Below are positions 1 to 8,101 of a stretch of DNA of 64,000 bases, piece after piece. A program made the translations under genes and the position numbers. Numbering within the stretch: position 1 is the stretch's first letter; each line of letters starts with the position of its first letter. The notes below the pieces were generated by a model. The model worked only from the letters and a program-made list of their open reading frames with translations, was not told the origin of the DNA and did not search any database. The stretch is from positions 1 to 64,000 of the forward strand of contig CACJNF010000001.1 in NCBI GenBank assembly GCA_902594745.1, written 5' to 3'. The stretch comes from an uncultured Bacteroidota bacterium (GTDB lineage Bacteria; Bacteroidota; Bacteroidia; Flavobacteriales; Flavobacteriaceae).

Positions 1-732
1 CAAACACATACTTATAATTATGAAGATTTTAATAACAATTTAAATATTGATCTTAAAATTGATGAATTAAGCGATAATTCATCTAGGCTATCATTGTTTG
101 ATATGGCTAATGTTAAAACTATAAATGTTAAAGATTCTAATGAAAATGATGTTCCTCATAATTTATACTATATAATTGCAAGGGAAGGTTCAAATACAAG
201 CCCATCTATTGCAGACTCTGTTTATGTTGCTTATGAAGGAAAGCTTACTTCAGGCGAAACATTTGATAAGAGAAAGTTTCCTATATGGTTAGATTTAGCT
301 AATGCACTTGAGGGATTTAGAGAGGGTGTTTCAGAGTTAAGAACAGGAGTTTATTCTGAAAATTCTAATGGAACTATTGAATATAATTCTTTTGGGGTTG
401 GAATATTTATTTTCCCATCTGGACTTGGTTACTTTGAGAATACAAGTTCAGGAATACCTGAATATTCTCCTTTAATTTTTTCTGTAAAGTTAATGACTTA
501 TACTGATACAGATCACGACAATGATGGCATCTTATCAATATTTGAAGATATTGACGGTGATGGTAAACCATTTAGAGATGATTCTGACGGAGATAGAATA
601 TGGAATATGTATGACACTGACGATGATGGAGATGGAATTCTAACAATTAATGAGCTAGATAAAAATAATGATACAATTATTGATGATACCAATAATGACG
701 GTATTCCAGATTATCTAGATCCAGATAATTAA
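1..732 (+). CDS. FKBP-type peptidyl-prolyl isomerase with calcium-binding repeat tail (5' partial)
   Basis: The reading frame is open from the first base of the window, so the true start lies upstream; the first in-frame ATG is at 94. The visible part has an FKBP fold: a VYVAYEGKL strand followed by GETFD, then a GFREGVSELRTG segment and a FPSGLGYF loop matching the usual 'IPs.laYG' region. After it comes a tail of about 70 residues rich in Asp/Asn with DxDxDG-type motifs (DHDNDG, DIDGDG, DDDGDG, DTNNDG), as in thrombospondin type 3 repeats. Such FKBP-plus-repeat proteins are typically exported in Bacteroidota; the signal peptide would be outside the window. The stop codon overlaps that of the convergent barrel gene in a shared TTAA. 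Isomerase activity is inferred from family, not shown. Confidence 0.8.
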   Translation, partial: QTHTYNYEDFNNNLNIDLKIDELSDNSSRLSLFDMANVKTINVKDSNENDVPHNLYYIIAREGSNTSPSIADSVYVAYEGKLTSGETFDKRKFPIWLDLANALEGFREGVSELRTGVYSENSNGTIEYNSFGVGIFIFPSGLGYFENTSSGIPEYSPLIFSVKLMTYTDTDHDNDGILSIFEDIDGDGKPFRDDSDGDRIWNMYDTDDDGDGILTINELDKNNDTIIDDTNNDGIPDYLDPDN

Positions 733-1373
733 TCTTTTTTCTTGAATAAACCGTAAGGAATATCATATGAGATATTCAAAGATAATTTGTTAGTCGTCAG
801 ATCAACATTTGCATTATTCAAATCAACTCCGTTAGCGTTTATTATAAGTACTTCATTGTTGTTTAGTCCTCTTTCATATCTGAGACCAATGCTTATAGAC
901 CTTATCTTAACTCTACTGCCAAGCAATAAACTTAATGTATACTTGTCTTTGATATCCTCAAGATTAAAATTACTTGAGTTTGAAAGATTGTATTTAAAAG
1001 AAGGTCCTCCAAAGACACTTATTGGTCCTAATACTTTATATCCAAAAATAATAGGTAATTGAATTTCTGAAGATTTGTATGAATGTTCTGCAATGTTAAC
1101 ACCCTCACCTAATGAATACGCTGCAGCATTTTTTGATTTTGAAAAAATTAAATTTAGCTCTGGTCTTATATAAAAAGTTATCAAATCAATTTCAGTAAAA
1201 ACTCCAAATTGAAATCCTGTTGAATTTTTAATATCAAGATCATAATTATCTATTTTGTTACTAATATTCTCTATTGATCCAAAATTATCATCATTTAAAC
1301 CAAACTGAAAACCTAGATTACCTTGAGCTAAAAGACCTGAAGAAGCAAATAGTAAAAAATAAATTAGTCTCAT
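729..1373 (-). CDS. Outer-membrane beta-barrel protein (PorT-like family)
   Basis: A protein of 214 residues with an N-terminal signal peptide (MRLIYFLLFASSGLLAQ, probable cleavage after the AQ) followed by alternating hydrophobic/polar strands of the kind found in small eight-stranded outer-membrane barrels. It starts with a GFQFGLNDDNFG strand and ends with an amphipathic strand before a basic tail. This pattern matches the 'outer membrane beta-barrel' (PF13568-type) proteins common in Flavobacteriia, whose function is mostly unknown. It lies 4 bp downstream of the transketolase C-terminal subunit on the same strand and is probably cotranscribed. The family assignment is from overall pattern; I would not name a transported substrate. 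Confidence 0.65.
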   Translation of the reverse strand: MRLIYFLLFASSGLLAQGNLGFQFGLNDDNFGSIENISNKIDNYDLDIKNSTGFQFGVFTEIDLITFYIRPELNLIFSKSKNAAAYSLGEGVNIAEHSYKSSEIQLPIIFGYKVLGPISVFGGPSFKYNLSNSSNFNLEDIKDKYTLSLLLGSRVKIRSISIGLRYERGLNNNEVLIINANGVDLNNANVDLTTNKLSLNISYDIPYGLFKKKD

Positions 1374-1377
1374 AGAA

Positions 1378-2334
1378 TTAACTTTTTCTCTGCAACACTT
1401 TTTTTGATGCCTTAATTATAGAATCTTTATCAAGACCATATTTTTTCATTAATTCACTAGGAGTCCCTGACTCACCAAAAGTATCTCTAGTTCCAACAAA
1501 TTCCTGAGGTACAGGATTATTTAATGCAAGAGTTCTTGAAACACTTTCACCTAATCCGCCAAAAATATTATGTTCTTCAGCTGATACTAGACAACCAGTC
1601 TTTGAAACTGACTTTAAAATAATTTCTTCGTCAAGTGGTTTAATTGTATGGATGTTAATGATCTCACAACTAATACCAGATTTATCTAACTCAATTGAGG
1701 CTTCTAAAGCTTCCCAAACAAGGTGCCCTGTAGCAACAATAGTAATATCTGATCCTTCCTTTAGAAGAACACCTTGACCAATTTTAAAACTACCATTTGC
1801 TTCAGTAAAATTTGGGACTTTTGGTCTACCAAATCTTAAATAAACAGGACCGTCAACTTTTGAAATTTCAATAGTTGCTAGTTTTGTCTGATTAAAATCA
1901 CATGTATTTATGACAGTCATTCCAGGTAACATTTTCATTAGGCCAATATCTTCTAGAATTTGATGAGTTGCACCATCCTCTCCTAATGTTATACCAGCAT
2001 GTGAGGCACATATCTTTACATTTTTATGTGAATAAGCAATGGATTGTCTTATTTGATCATACACCCTCCCTGTTGAAAAATTCGCAAAAGTTCCAGTATA
2101 TGGAATCTTACCTCCAGTAGCTAGACCTGCGGCAATTCCAATCATATTTGCCTCTGCAATACCAGCTTGAAAAAATCTTTCAGGGTTTTCCTTAGCAAAA
2201 TCCCCCATTTTTAGAGAACCTGTTAAATCTGCACATAGAGCAACGATATTGGAATTAGACCTTCCAAGCTCTGTTAGACCCTCTCCAAAGCCTGATCTAG
2301 TATCTTTACTTCCTTGATTTGTATAACTATCCAT
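1378..2334 (-). CDS. Transketolase, C-terminal subunit
   Basis: A protein of 318 residues corresponding to the pyrimidine-binding and C-terminal domains of transketolase. It has the EDGATHQILEDIG segment expected of the pyrimidine-binding domain and a SAEEHNIFGGLGESV motif in the C-terminal domain. It pairs with the N-terminal subunit gene immediately upstream (1 bp gap), and the two together would form the active thiamine-diphosphate enzyme of the non-oxidative pentose phosphate pathway. Two-subunit transketolases of this type are common in Bacteroidota and archaea; the related possibility of a DXP-synthase-like enzyme is unlikely given the length and split. Confidence 0.92.
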   Translation of the reverse strand: MDSYTNQGSKDTRSGFGEGLTELGRSNSNIVALCADLTGSLKMGDFAKENPERFFQAGIAEANMIGIAAGLATGGKIPYTGTFANFSTGRVYDQIRQSIAYSHKNVKICASHAGITLGEDGATHQILEDIGLMKMLPGMTVINTCDFNQTKLATIEISKVDGPVYLRFGRPKVPNFTEANGSFKIGQGVLLKEGSDITIVATGHLVWEALEASIELDKSGISCEIINIHTIKPLDEEIILKSVSKTGCLVSAEEHNIFGGLGESVSRTLALNNPVPQEFVGTRDTFGESGTPSELMKKYGLDKDSIIKASKKVLQRKS

Positions 2335-2335
2335 A

Positions 2336-3157
2336 TTAATAATCTCCTAAAGTTTCTGGGTTTTGGTTAAGAGCAATCTCAAGTTGCTCATCATTTGGTG
2401 CTACTCCATGCCAATTATGCGTATGCATCATGAAATCCACTCCATTACCCATTACTGTATTCATTATAATAACAATTGGTTTGCCTTTATGAGTTCTGTC
2501 TTTTGCAGAATTAAGTGCTTCATATACTTCATCTAATGAATTTCCATTCTTAACTTCTAAAACATCCCATCCAAAGGATTTTAGTTTTTGATCCAAATTT
2601 CCTATGTCAAGAACATCTTTTGTTGAGCCATCTATTTGTTGTCCATTATAATCTACAGTAACAATTATATTGTCAATTTTTTTTGCAGAAGCAAACATAA
2701 ATGCTTCCCAATTTTGTCCTTCTTGAAGTTCACCATCTCCAGTTAATACATATACTAATGAATCATCATTATTTAATTTATTAGATAATGCTATTCCTAT
2801 TCCAACTGAAAGTCCTTGGCCAAGTGATCCAGTTGAAACATTAACACCAGGTAATCCATCATGATTTGTTGGATGGCCTTGAAGTCTAGAATTTATTTTC
2901 CTGAATGTATTTAATTCACTTAAATCAAAATGACCAGTTCTAGCAAGTATGCTATAATAAACTGGTGATATATGTCCATTAGACAAAATAAACATATCTT
3001 TTAAGTCTGACTCATTCCTAAGAATCCTTTTGTATAGTGTAACAAAAAATTCAACACAACCAAGTGATCCACCTGGATGGCCTGAATTTACTGCATGAAC
3101 CATTCTAAGTATATCTCTTCTTACTTGGGTAACAAGTTTATTTAGATCTTCATTCAT
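2336..3157 (-). CDS. Transketolase, N-terminal subunit
   Basis: This is the thiamine-diphosphate-binding half of the split transketolase. It shows the GHPGGSLGCVEFF motif near the N-terminus, TGSLGQGLSVGIGIAL, and the diphosphate/Mg motif GDGELQEGQNWEA followed by VDYNGQQIDG. I place the start at the ATG at 3157 (MNEDLNKLV, 273 residues). An in-frame TTG at 3193 would add twelve non-conserved hydrophobic residues that do not belong to the family. The gene precedes the C-terminal subunit and the barrel gene on the same strand, most likely as one transcript. A TACTTTTA sequence just upstream of the chosen start is a weak match to the TAnnTTTG promoter element. Confidence 0.93.
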   Translation of the reverse strand: MNEDLNKLVTQVRRDILRMVHAVNSGHPGGSLGCVEFFVTLYKRILRNESDLKDMFILSNGHISPVYYSILARTGHFDLSELNTFRKINSRLQGHPTNHDGLPGVNVSTGSLGQGLSVGIGIALSNKLNNDDSLVYVLTGDGELQEGQNWEAFMFASAKKIDNIIVTVDYNGQQIDGSTKDVLDIGNLDQKLKSFGWDVLEVKNGNSLDEVYEALNSAKDRTHKGKPIVIIMNTVMGNGVDFMMHTHNWHGVAPNDEQLEIALNQNPETLGDY

Positions 3158-3267
3158 TTGAGGTAAAAGTAGGGTTATAGAATTCACTATCAAAATTCTT
3201 TAATTTCTTTTTATCATAAATTTTATATAATTAATTAACAATGCTTAATTCTTCTTAATTACTTTTC

Positions 3268-3275
3268 TAATTTTG
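3268..3275 (+). promoter_or_regulatory. Promoter-like -7 element TAATTTTG
   Basis: An exact match to the Bacteroidota -7 consensus TAnnTTTG lies 5 bp before the ATG of the LptF/LptG permease gene. If used, the transcript would begin at or very near the start codon (leaderless). No clear -33 TTG element is visible at the usual 19-21 bp spacing, so the call is tentative. Confidence 0.35.
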
Positions 3276-3280
3276 ACGAG

Positions 3281-4348
3281 ATGAAGATTCTTGATAAGTA
3301 CATAATAAAAAAATATTTAGGTACTTTCTTTATAATGTTTGGACTATTTATTCCTATTGGAATAATGGTTGATTTTGCTGAAAAAATTGATAAATTCAGA
3401 GAGAACGAAGTTCCAGGTGATCAAATTTTAGGCTATTACATAGACTTCATATGGTATTTTGGAAGCCAACTTTATCCTGTTTTTTTATTTCTAGCTGTAA
3501 TCTGGTTTACATCAAGACTTGCAAATAATACTGAAGTAACTGCCATCCTATCCTCAGGTGTTTCATTCCAAAGACTTATGAAGCCATACTTTATTTCAGC
3601 ATCTATTGTAGTTGTATTTGCATTAATATCTGTAATGTTTATAGTCCCAAAGTCTAATAAGAATTTTAATGAATTTATTTCTGAATATGTAAAATCTGAG
3701 GATGTAAGAAAGACATCAAGACTTTTTAAACAAATTAATGAAAATGAGTTCATATATATTAGTAGTTATGATCCAAGAGTTAAGAGAGGGTTTAATTTTA
3801 CATTAGAAAATTTTAATGGAAATAAACTAAATCATAAAATTTCTGCTTCAAACATCAGATGGGATGATTCAATTTTCCGTCTAACAAATTATGTAAAAAG
3901 AACTGTCTATGATGATACAGAAATTATAGAAAGGTTTACGAGGAAGGATACTATTTTTGACTTTGATATTGAAGATTTAGCTCCACTTAATTATGTTGCA
4001 GAGACGTTGAATTTTTTTGAGTTAAATAATTTAATTAGATATGAAAAAAGGGCAGGCTCTCCATTAATTAATTCTCACTTACTTGTTCGTCATAAAAGAT
4101 ATACTATCCCTCTTTCATGTTTTATATTAACAATTATCGCAATTTCAGTTTCCTCATTTAAAAGAAGAGGTGGCACAGGTTCTAATCTTGCAATAGGTGT
4201 CTCTTTAGGCTTCTTATTCATTTTTCTAGACAAGATATTTGGAGTGTTGGTTTTAAAGTCTAATTTTTCTCCAGCAATTGCATCCTGGGGAATTCTATTA
4301 ATATTTTTAACAATTGCATTATTTTTATTAAGAAGGGCAATTAGATAG
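3281..4348 (+). CDS. LptF/LptG family permease (YjgP/YjgQ)
   Basis: A 355-residue inner-membrane protein with the LptF/LptG architecture: about three transmembrane segments at the N-terminus (near residues 12-32, 50-72 and 97-120), a periplasmic beta-jellyroll of about 140 residues, and three more segments (near 275-292, 300-320 and 330-350). The opening MKILDKYIIKKYLGTFF and the 'ASGV' type loop (LSSGVSFQRLMKPYF) are typical. The protein would form part of the LptB2FG transporter that extracts lipopolysaccharide for transport to the outer membrane. Flavobacteria carry two such permeases; I cannot tell whether this is the LptF or the LptG partner. It is transcribed away from the transketolase operon and followed by accA 37 bp later. 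Confidence 0.88.
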   Translation: MKILDKYIIKKYLGTFFIMFGLFIPIGIMVDFAEKIDKFRENEVPGDQILGYYIDFIWYFGSQLYPVFLFLAVIWFTSRLANNTEVTAILSSGVSFQRLMKPYFISASIVVVFALISVMFIVPKSNKNFNEFISEYVKSEDVRKTSRLFKQINENEFIYISSYDPRVKRGFNFTLENFNGNKLNHKISASNIRWDDSIFRLTNYVKRTVYDDTEIIERFTRKDTIFDFDIEDLAPLNYVAETLNFFELNNLIRYEKRAGSPLINSHLLVRHKRYTIPLSCFILTIIAISVSSFKRRGGTGSNLAIGVSLGFLFIFLDKIFGVLVLKSNFSPAIASWGILLIFLTIALFLLRRAIR

Positions 4349-4385
4349 GTCATTTAATTAATCTATATTTACAGAAATTTATTAT

Positions 4386-5339
4386 ATGGAGTTTTTAGAT
4401 TTTGAACTTCCTGTTAAAGAAATTTTAGAACAAATAGATAAGTGTAAGTCTATTAAAAATGAGAGTGATGTAGATGTAACTAAAACATTTAACTTACTCC
4501 AAAAAAAACTTGTTGACACAAAGAAAGACATATATAGTAACCTTTCTGCTTGGCAAAGAGTTCAATTATCGCGACATCCCAACAGGCCTTACGCCCTTGA
4601 CTATATTAATAATATATGCGGTGACACCTTTCTTGAATTACATGGAGACAGGAATGTAAAAGACGATAAAGCAATGATTGGTGGTCTTGGCAAAATTGGG
4701 GACCAATCTTACATGTTTATTGGAACTCAAAAAGGCTATAATACTAAAACAAGACAATATAGAAATTTTGGAATGGCTAATCCTGAGGGATATAGAAAGG
4801 CGCTTAGGTTAATGAGGCAAGCTGAGAAATTTAATATTCCTATTGTTACACTAATTGATACACCCGGTGCATATCCTGGAATGGAAGCGGAAGAGAGAGG
4901 TCAAGGTGAAGCTATTGCAAGAAATATATATGAAATGATGAATATTAATGTTCCAATAATTTGTATCGTTATTGGAGAGGGGGCTTCTGGAGGTGCTTTG
5001 GGAATAGGTGTTGGTGATAAAATTTTAATGCTTGAAAACACATGGTATTCAGTAATATCTCCTGAATCTTGCTCATCAATATTATGGAGAAGTTGGGAAC
5101 ATAAAGAATTAGCTGCAGAAGCCTTAAAATTGACTGCTGAAGATATGCTTAAAAATAAATTAATTGATAAAATCATAGAGGAACCTCTAGGAGGTGCTCA
5201 CTATGATCCGACTCAATCATATCAATCAGTGAAAGAAAACATTGTCTACTTTACAAAAAAAATTAAGTCTTTATCTAGTAAAAAGATGATTGGACTTAGA
5301 AGAAAAAAATTTACTAAAATTGGTAAGTTTAAGGGGTAA
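4386..5339 (+). CDS. accA: Acetyl-CoA carboxylase carboxyltransferase subunit alpha
   Basis: A 317-residue protein matching AccA over its whole length. Visible features include [55 protein letters not shown] and the oxyanion-hole glycine stretch [12 protein letters not shown] near residues 197-208. With AccD it transfers the carboxyl group from biotin to acetyl-CoA, giving malonyl-CoA for fatty acid synthesis. The C-terminus ends in a basic segment ([13 protein letters not shown]). It sits between the LPS transport permease and dnaB on the same strand. The length is normal for the family and the ATG start has no credible rival. Confidence 0.97.
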   Translation: MEFLDFELPVKEILEQIDKCKSIKNESDVDVTKTFNLLQKKLVDTKKDIYSNLSAWQRVQLSRHPNRPYALDYINNICGDTFLELHGDRNVKDDKAMIGGLGKIGDQSYMFIGTQKGYNTKTRQYRNFGMANPEGYRKALRLMRQAEKFNIPIVTLIDTPGAYPGMEAEERGQGEAIARNIYEMMNINVPIICIVIGEGASGGALGIGVGDKILMLENTWYSVISPESCSSILWRSWEHKELAAEALKLTAEDMLKNKLIDKIIEEPLGGAHYDPTQSYQSVKENIVYFTKKIKSLSSKKMIGLRRKKFTKIGKFKG

Positions 5340-5451
5340 AATTACTATTAACAAAATCTTACAGTTATTAACAAATTAGTTGTTTAAAGATTTATTTAAT
5401 ATCAGCTCCTATTTTTAACTATTAAAATTTGTTTTTCCATAAATTTACCAA

Positions 5452-6960
5452 ATGGAGAAAAGAAACCCCTTGAAGATTTATGAAAATGAAAATCAAGCTA
5501 TTATTAATTTATCAAATGGTAAGATACCTCCACAAGCTTTAGATCTTGAAGAAGCAGTACTAGGTGCAATGCTTATAGATGAAAAAGGAGTAAATGAAGT
5601 TATTGATATTCTTTCTCCTGAAGTTTTTTATAAAAAATCACATCAACTTATTTTTGAATCAATTCAAAGATTATTTAGAGAATCAGAACCAATTGATCTT
5701 TTAACAGTATCAGCTGATTTAAAGAAAAATAAAAATTTCGAGATAATTGGAGGAGACTTCTATCTAATAGGCCTTTCTCAAAAAGTTTCTTCATCTGCGC
5801 ATATTGAATATCACTCAAGAATTATTCAACAAAAATTTATTCAAAGGAAATTAATTACAATTTCTAATGAAATAATTTCAAAATCATATAACGAAAGCAC
5901 AGATGTAATAGACTTGCTAGATGAGGCTGAGTCAAAATTATATGATATCGCCCAAAACAATATTAAAGGATCTTCTGAGACAGCTCAAAACCTTGTAATA
6001 CAAGCCAAAAATAGAATTGAAGAAATAGGAAACAGGGAAGGTTCTCTTAGTGGAATATCAACTGGATTTGAAAAACTAGATAGATTGACATCAGGTTGGC
6101 AGCCAAGCGATTTAATTATTGTTGCTGCAAGGCCAGGTATGGGTAAAACAGCATTAGCATTATCAATGGCTAGAAACATATCTGTCCAAAAGAAAATTCC
6201 TGTAGCATTTTTCTCTCTTGAGATGTCGTCAGTCCAGCTTATAACAAGACTTATCTCAGCTGAAACTGGTCTTTCTTCAGATAAATTAAGAACTGGTAAG
6301 CTTGCACCACATGAGTGGCAACAATTAAATATGAAAGTATCAGACCTTGAATCAGCTCCTCTTTACATAGATGATAGTGCTGCTTTAACTATTTTCGAGT
6401 TAAGAGCAAAAGCTAGAAGGCTTGCATCAGCTCATGATATTAAGTTGATTGTAATAGATTACCTTCAATTGATGAATTTAGGGTCCTCAAACAAAGCAGG
6501 TAATAGAGAACAGGAAATATCTACAATTTCTAGAAATCTTAAAGCATTAGCAAAAGAATTAAATATACCAGTTATTGCTTTATCTCAGCTTTCAAGAGCA
6601 GTAGAGACCAGAGGTGGTACCAAAAGACCTATACTTTCAGATCTAAGAGAATCAGGTGCAATTGAACAAGATGCAGATATTGTATCATTCCTTTATAGGC
6701 CTGAATATTATGGAATTACAGAATGGGATGATGATATGAAAACACCATCTGAAGGTCAAGGTGAGTTTATTGTAGCAAAGCATAGAAACGGTGCTTTAGA
6801 CTCAATAAAACTTAAATTTGTTGCTAACCTTGGTAAATTTGAAGATATTGATAGCTTTGATTCTCCTTTTGAATTTCAATCAAAGCTAAACACAGATAAT
6901 AAATTAAGTGACTTTAGTGAGCCGTCAAATAAAGATGACGACGAAGATGTTCCATTCTAG
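5452..6960 (+). CDS. dnaB: Replicative DNA helicase DnaB
   Basis: A 502-residue hexameric replicative helicase. The N-terminal domain begins around PPQALDLEEAVLGAMLID. The RecA-like motor has Walker A PGMGKT at residues 228-233, Walker B VIDYLQLM, and ALSQLSRAVE followed by the SDLRESGAIEQDAD arginine-finger region. No intein interrupts it, although dnaB is a frequent intein site. The acidic end (DDDEDVPF) resembles the C-terminal tip seen in SSB and may be a protein-interaction tail; that is an inference. The stop codon directly abuts the stop codon of the convergent prfB gene (no bases between). Confidence 0.98.
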   Translation: MEKRNPLKIYENENQAIINLSNGKIPPQALDLEEAVLGAMLIDEKGVNEVIDILSPEVFYKKSHQLIFESIQRLFRESEPIDLLTVSADLKKNKNFEIIGGDFYLIGLSQKVSSSAHIEYHSRIIQQKFIQRKLITISNEIISKSYNESTDVIDLLDEAESKLYDIAQNNIKGSSETAQNLVIQAKNRIEEIGNREGSLSGISTGFEKLDRLTSGWQPSDLIIVAARPGMGKTALALSMARNISVQKKIPVAFFSLEMSSVQLITRLISAETGLSSDKLRTGKLAPHEWQQLNMKVSDLESAPLYIDDSAALTIFELRAKARRLASAHDIKLIVIDYLQLMNLGSSNKAGNREQEISTISRNLKALAKELNIPVIALSQLSRAVETRGGTKRPILSDLRESGAIEQDADIVSFLYRPEYYGITEWDDDMKTPSEGQGEFIVAKHRNGALDSIKLKFVANLGKFEDIDSFDSPFEFQSKLNTDNKLSDFSEPSNKDDDEDVPF

Positions 6961-8044
6961 TTAACTTCCTTTTAAAAGAAATGACTTTAAGAAATCATTA
7001 AGGTCTCCGTTAAGAACTGCCTCAGTATTTCCTGATTCATGACCAGTTCTGACATCCTTTATAATTTTATATGGGTGTAATACATAATTTCTGATTTGTG
7101 ATCCCCATTCAATTTTTTTCTTAGAATCTTCAATTTTTTTTCTTTCCTCATTGTTTTTTTCAATCTCAATCTCATAAAGCTGAGATTTAAGAAGCATAAG
7201 CGCTTTTTGCTTGTTGTCTAGTTGTGATCTTGTTTCTGAGTTTTCAACAGTAATTCCCGTTGGTTTGTGTTTAAGTCTTACTGCGGTTTCAAGCTTATTG
7301 ACACTTTGACCTCCAGCTCCACCTGCCCTCATAGTCTCCCACATTAAATCAGAAGGGTTAATGTTAATTTCTATTGAATCATCAACAAGTGGGTATACAT
7401 ATACAGACGCAAAAGAGGTGTGTCTTTTTGCATTACTATCAAAAGGTGATATTCTTACTAATCTATGAACACCATTTTCACCTTTTAACCATCCGAAAGC
7501 AAAGTCTCCATCAATTTGAATCGTAGCAGTTTTTATTCCAGCTACATCACCAGGTTGATTATTTAGTTCTTTAATTTTAAAATTGTTTTTTTCACCCCAC
7601 ATCAAATACATTCTTAAAAGCATTTCACCCCAATCACAAGATTCAGTTCCACCTGCTCCAGCAGTAATCTGAAGAATTGCAGACATAGAATCTTCTTTTT
7701 TGCTGAGCATCATTTTAAATTCCATGTCTTCAATTAGACTCTCTAATTCATTATATGATTCATTAATCTCATTTTCACTAATCTCTTTATTCAAGAAAAA
7801 TTCACTCAGAACTGTTATATCATCATACTTTGTGATTAAAACATCAAATTCAGATATTAAGGATTTAATTTGTTGAATTTCTTTGACAATTTTTTCTGCA
7901 TCTTTAGGATTCGTCCAGAAATTAGGGTCAGAAGCTTTGTTTTCTAAATTAGAAAGAATAGACTCTTTAGACTCTAGGTCAAAGAAACCCCCTTAACGTA
8001 TCAATACGTTTTTTAACTCCCTTTAAATTTTCTTTAGAAAACAT
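6961..8044 (-). CDS. prfB: Peptide chain release factor 2 with programmed +1 frameshift
   Basis: Translation starts at an ATG at 8044 and reads 21 codons ([21 protein letters not shown]) to an in-frame TGA at 7981-7979. A +1 shift at CTT TGA C continues as LDLESKES and runs to the stop at 6961, giving a 360-residue protein. The total of 1084 bases is 3x361+1, exactly what one skipped base needs. The product has the stop-codon-recognition SPF motif at residues 199-201 and the catalytic GGQ motif at 244-246, within [11 protein letters not shown]2 recognises UGA and UAA, so a shortage of RF2 favours frameshifting over termination at its own UGA. Starting at the internal ATG at 7794 would lose about 80 N-terminal residues of the family and is rejected. 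Confidence 0.96.
7979..7993 (-). promoter_or_regulatory. RF2 programmed frameshift site (AGGGGG TTT CTT TGA)
   Basis: Read on the minus strand this is AGG GGG TTT CTT TGA, followed by C. It has the three known parts of the bacterial prfB recoding signal: an internal Shine-Dalgarno-like AGGGGG at 7993-7988, the slippery CTT codon at 7984-7982, and the poor-context stop TGA C. The spacing between AGGGGG and CTT is three bases, as in the classical signal. Shine-Dalgarno sequences are otherwise almost absent in this window, so its retention here reflects recoding rather than initiation. Confidence 0.95.
7995..8010 (-). other. Small inverted repeat directly upstream of the prfB frameshift signal
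   Basis: The mRNA sequence AACGTA-TTGA-TACGTT forms a perfect 6-bp stem with a four-base loop (a seventh A-T pair could only form by shrinking the loop to two bases). It ends one base before the AGGGGG stimulator. It lies within codons 12-17 of prfB. Whether it folds in the translated message is unknown; a ribosome at the slippery codon would cover it. Confidence 0.4.
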
Positions 8045-8101
8045 GGTTCAAATTAATTATATGATTTCGAAAAAAAAAATTATATTTCTAAAAAATTAAC
8101 C

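Noticed and set aside
490-732. A DNA tandem repeat or CRISPR-like array in the FKBP tail
   Set aside because: The periodicity is in the protein (DxDxDG motifs) and the DNA units differ in length and sequence.
2336-3193. TTG start at 3193 for the transketolase N-terminal subunit
   Set aside because: It adds twelve hydrophobic residues absent from the family; the ATG at 3157 fits the conserved N-terminus.
6961-7794. Reading prfB as a 277-residue protein from the ATG at 7794
   Set aside because: It would lose the N-terminal domain of RF2; the upstream frame plus the classic frameshift signal accounts for the full 360-residue protein.
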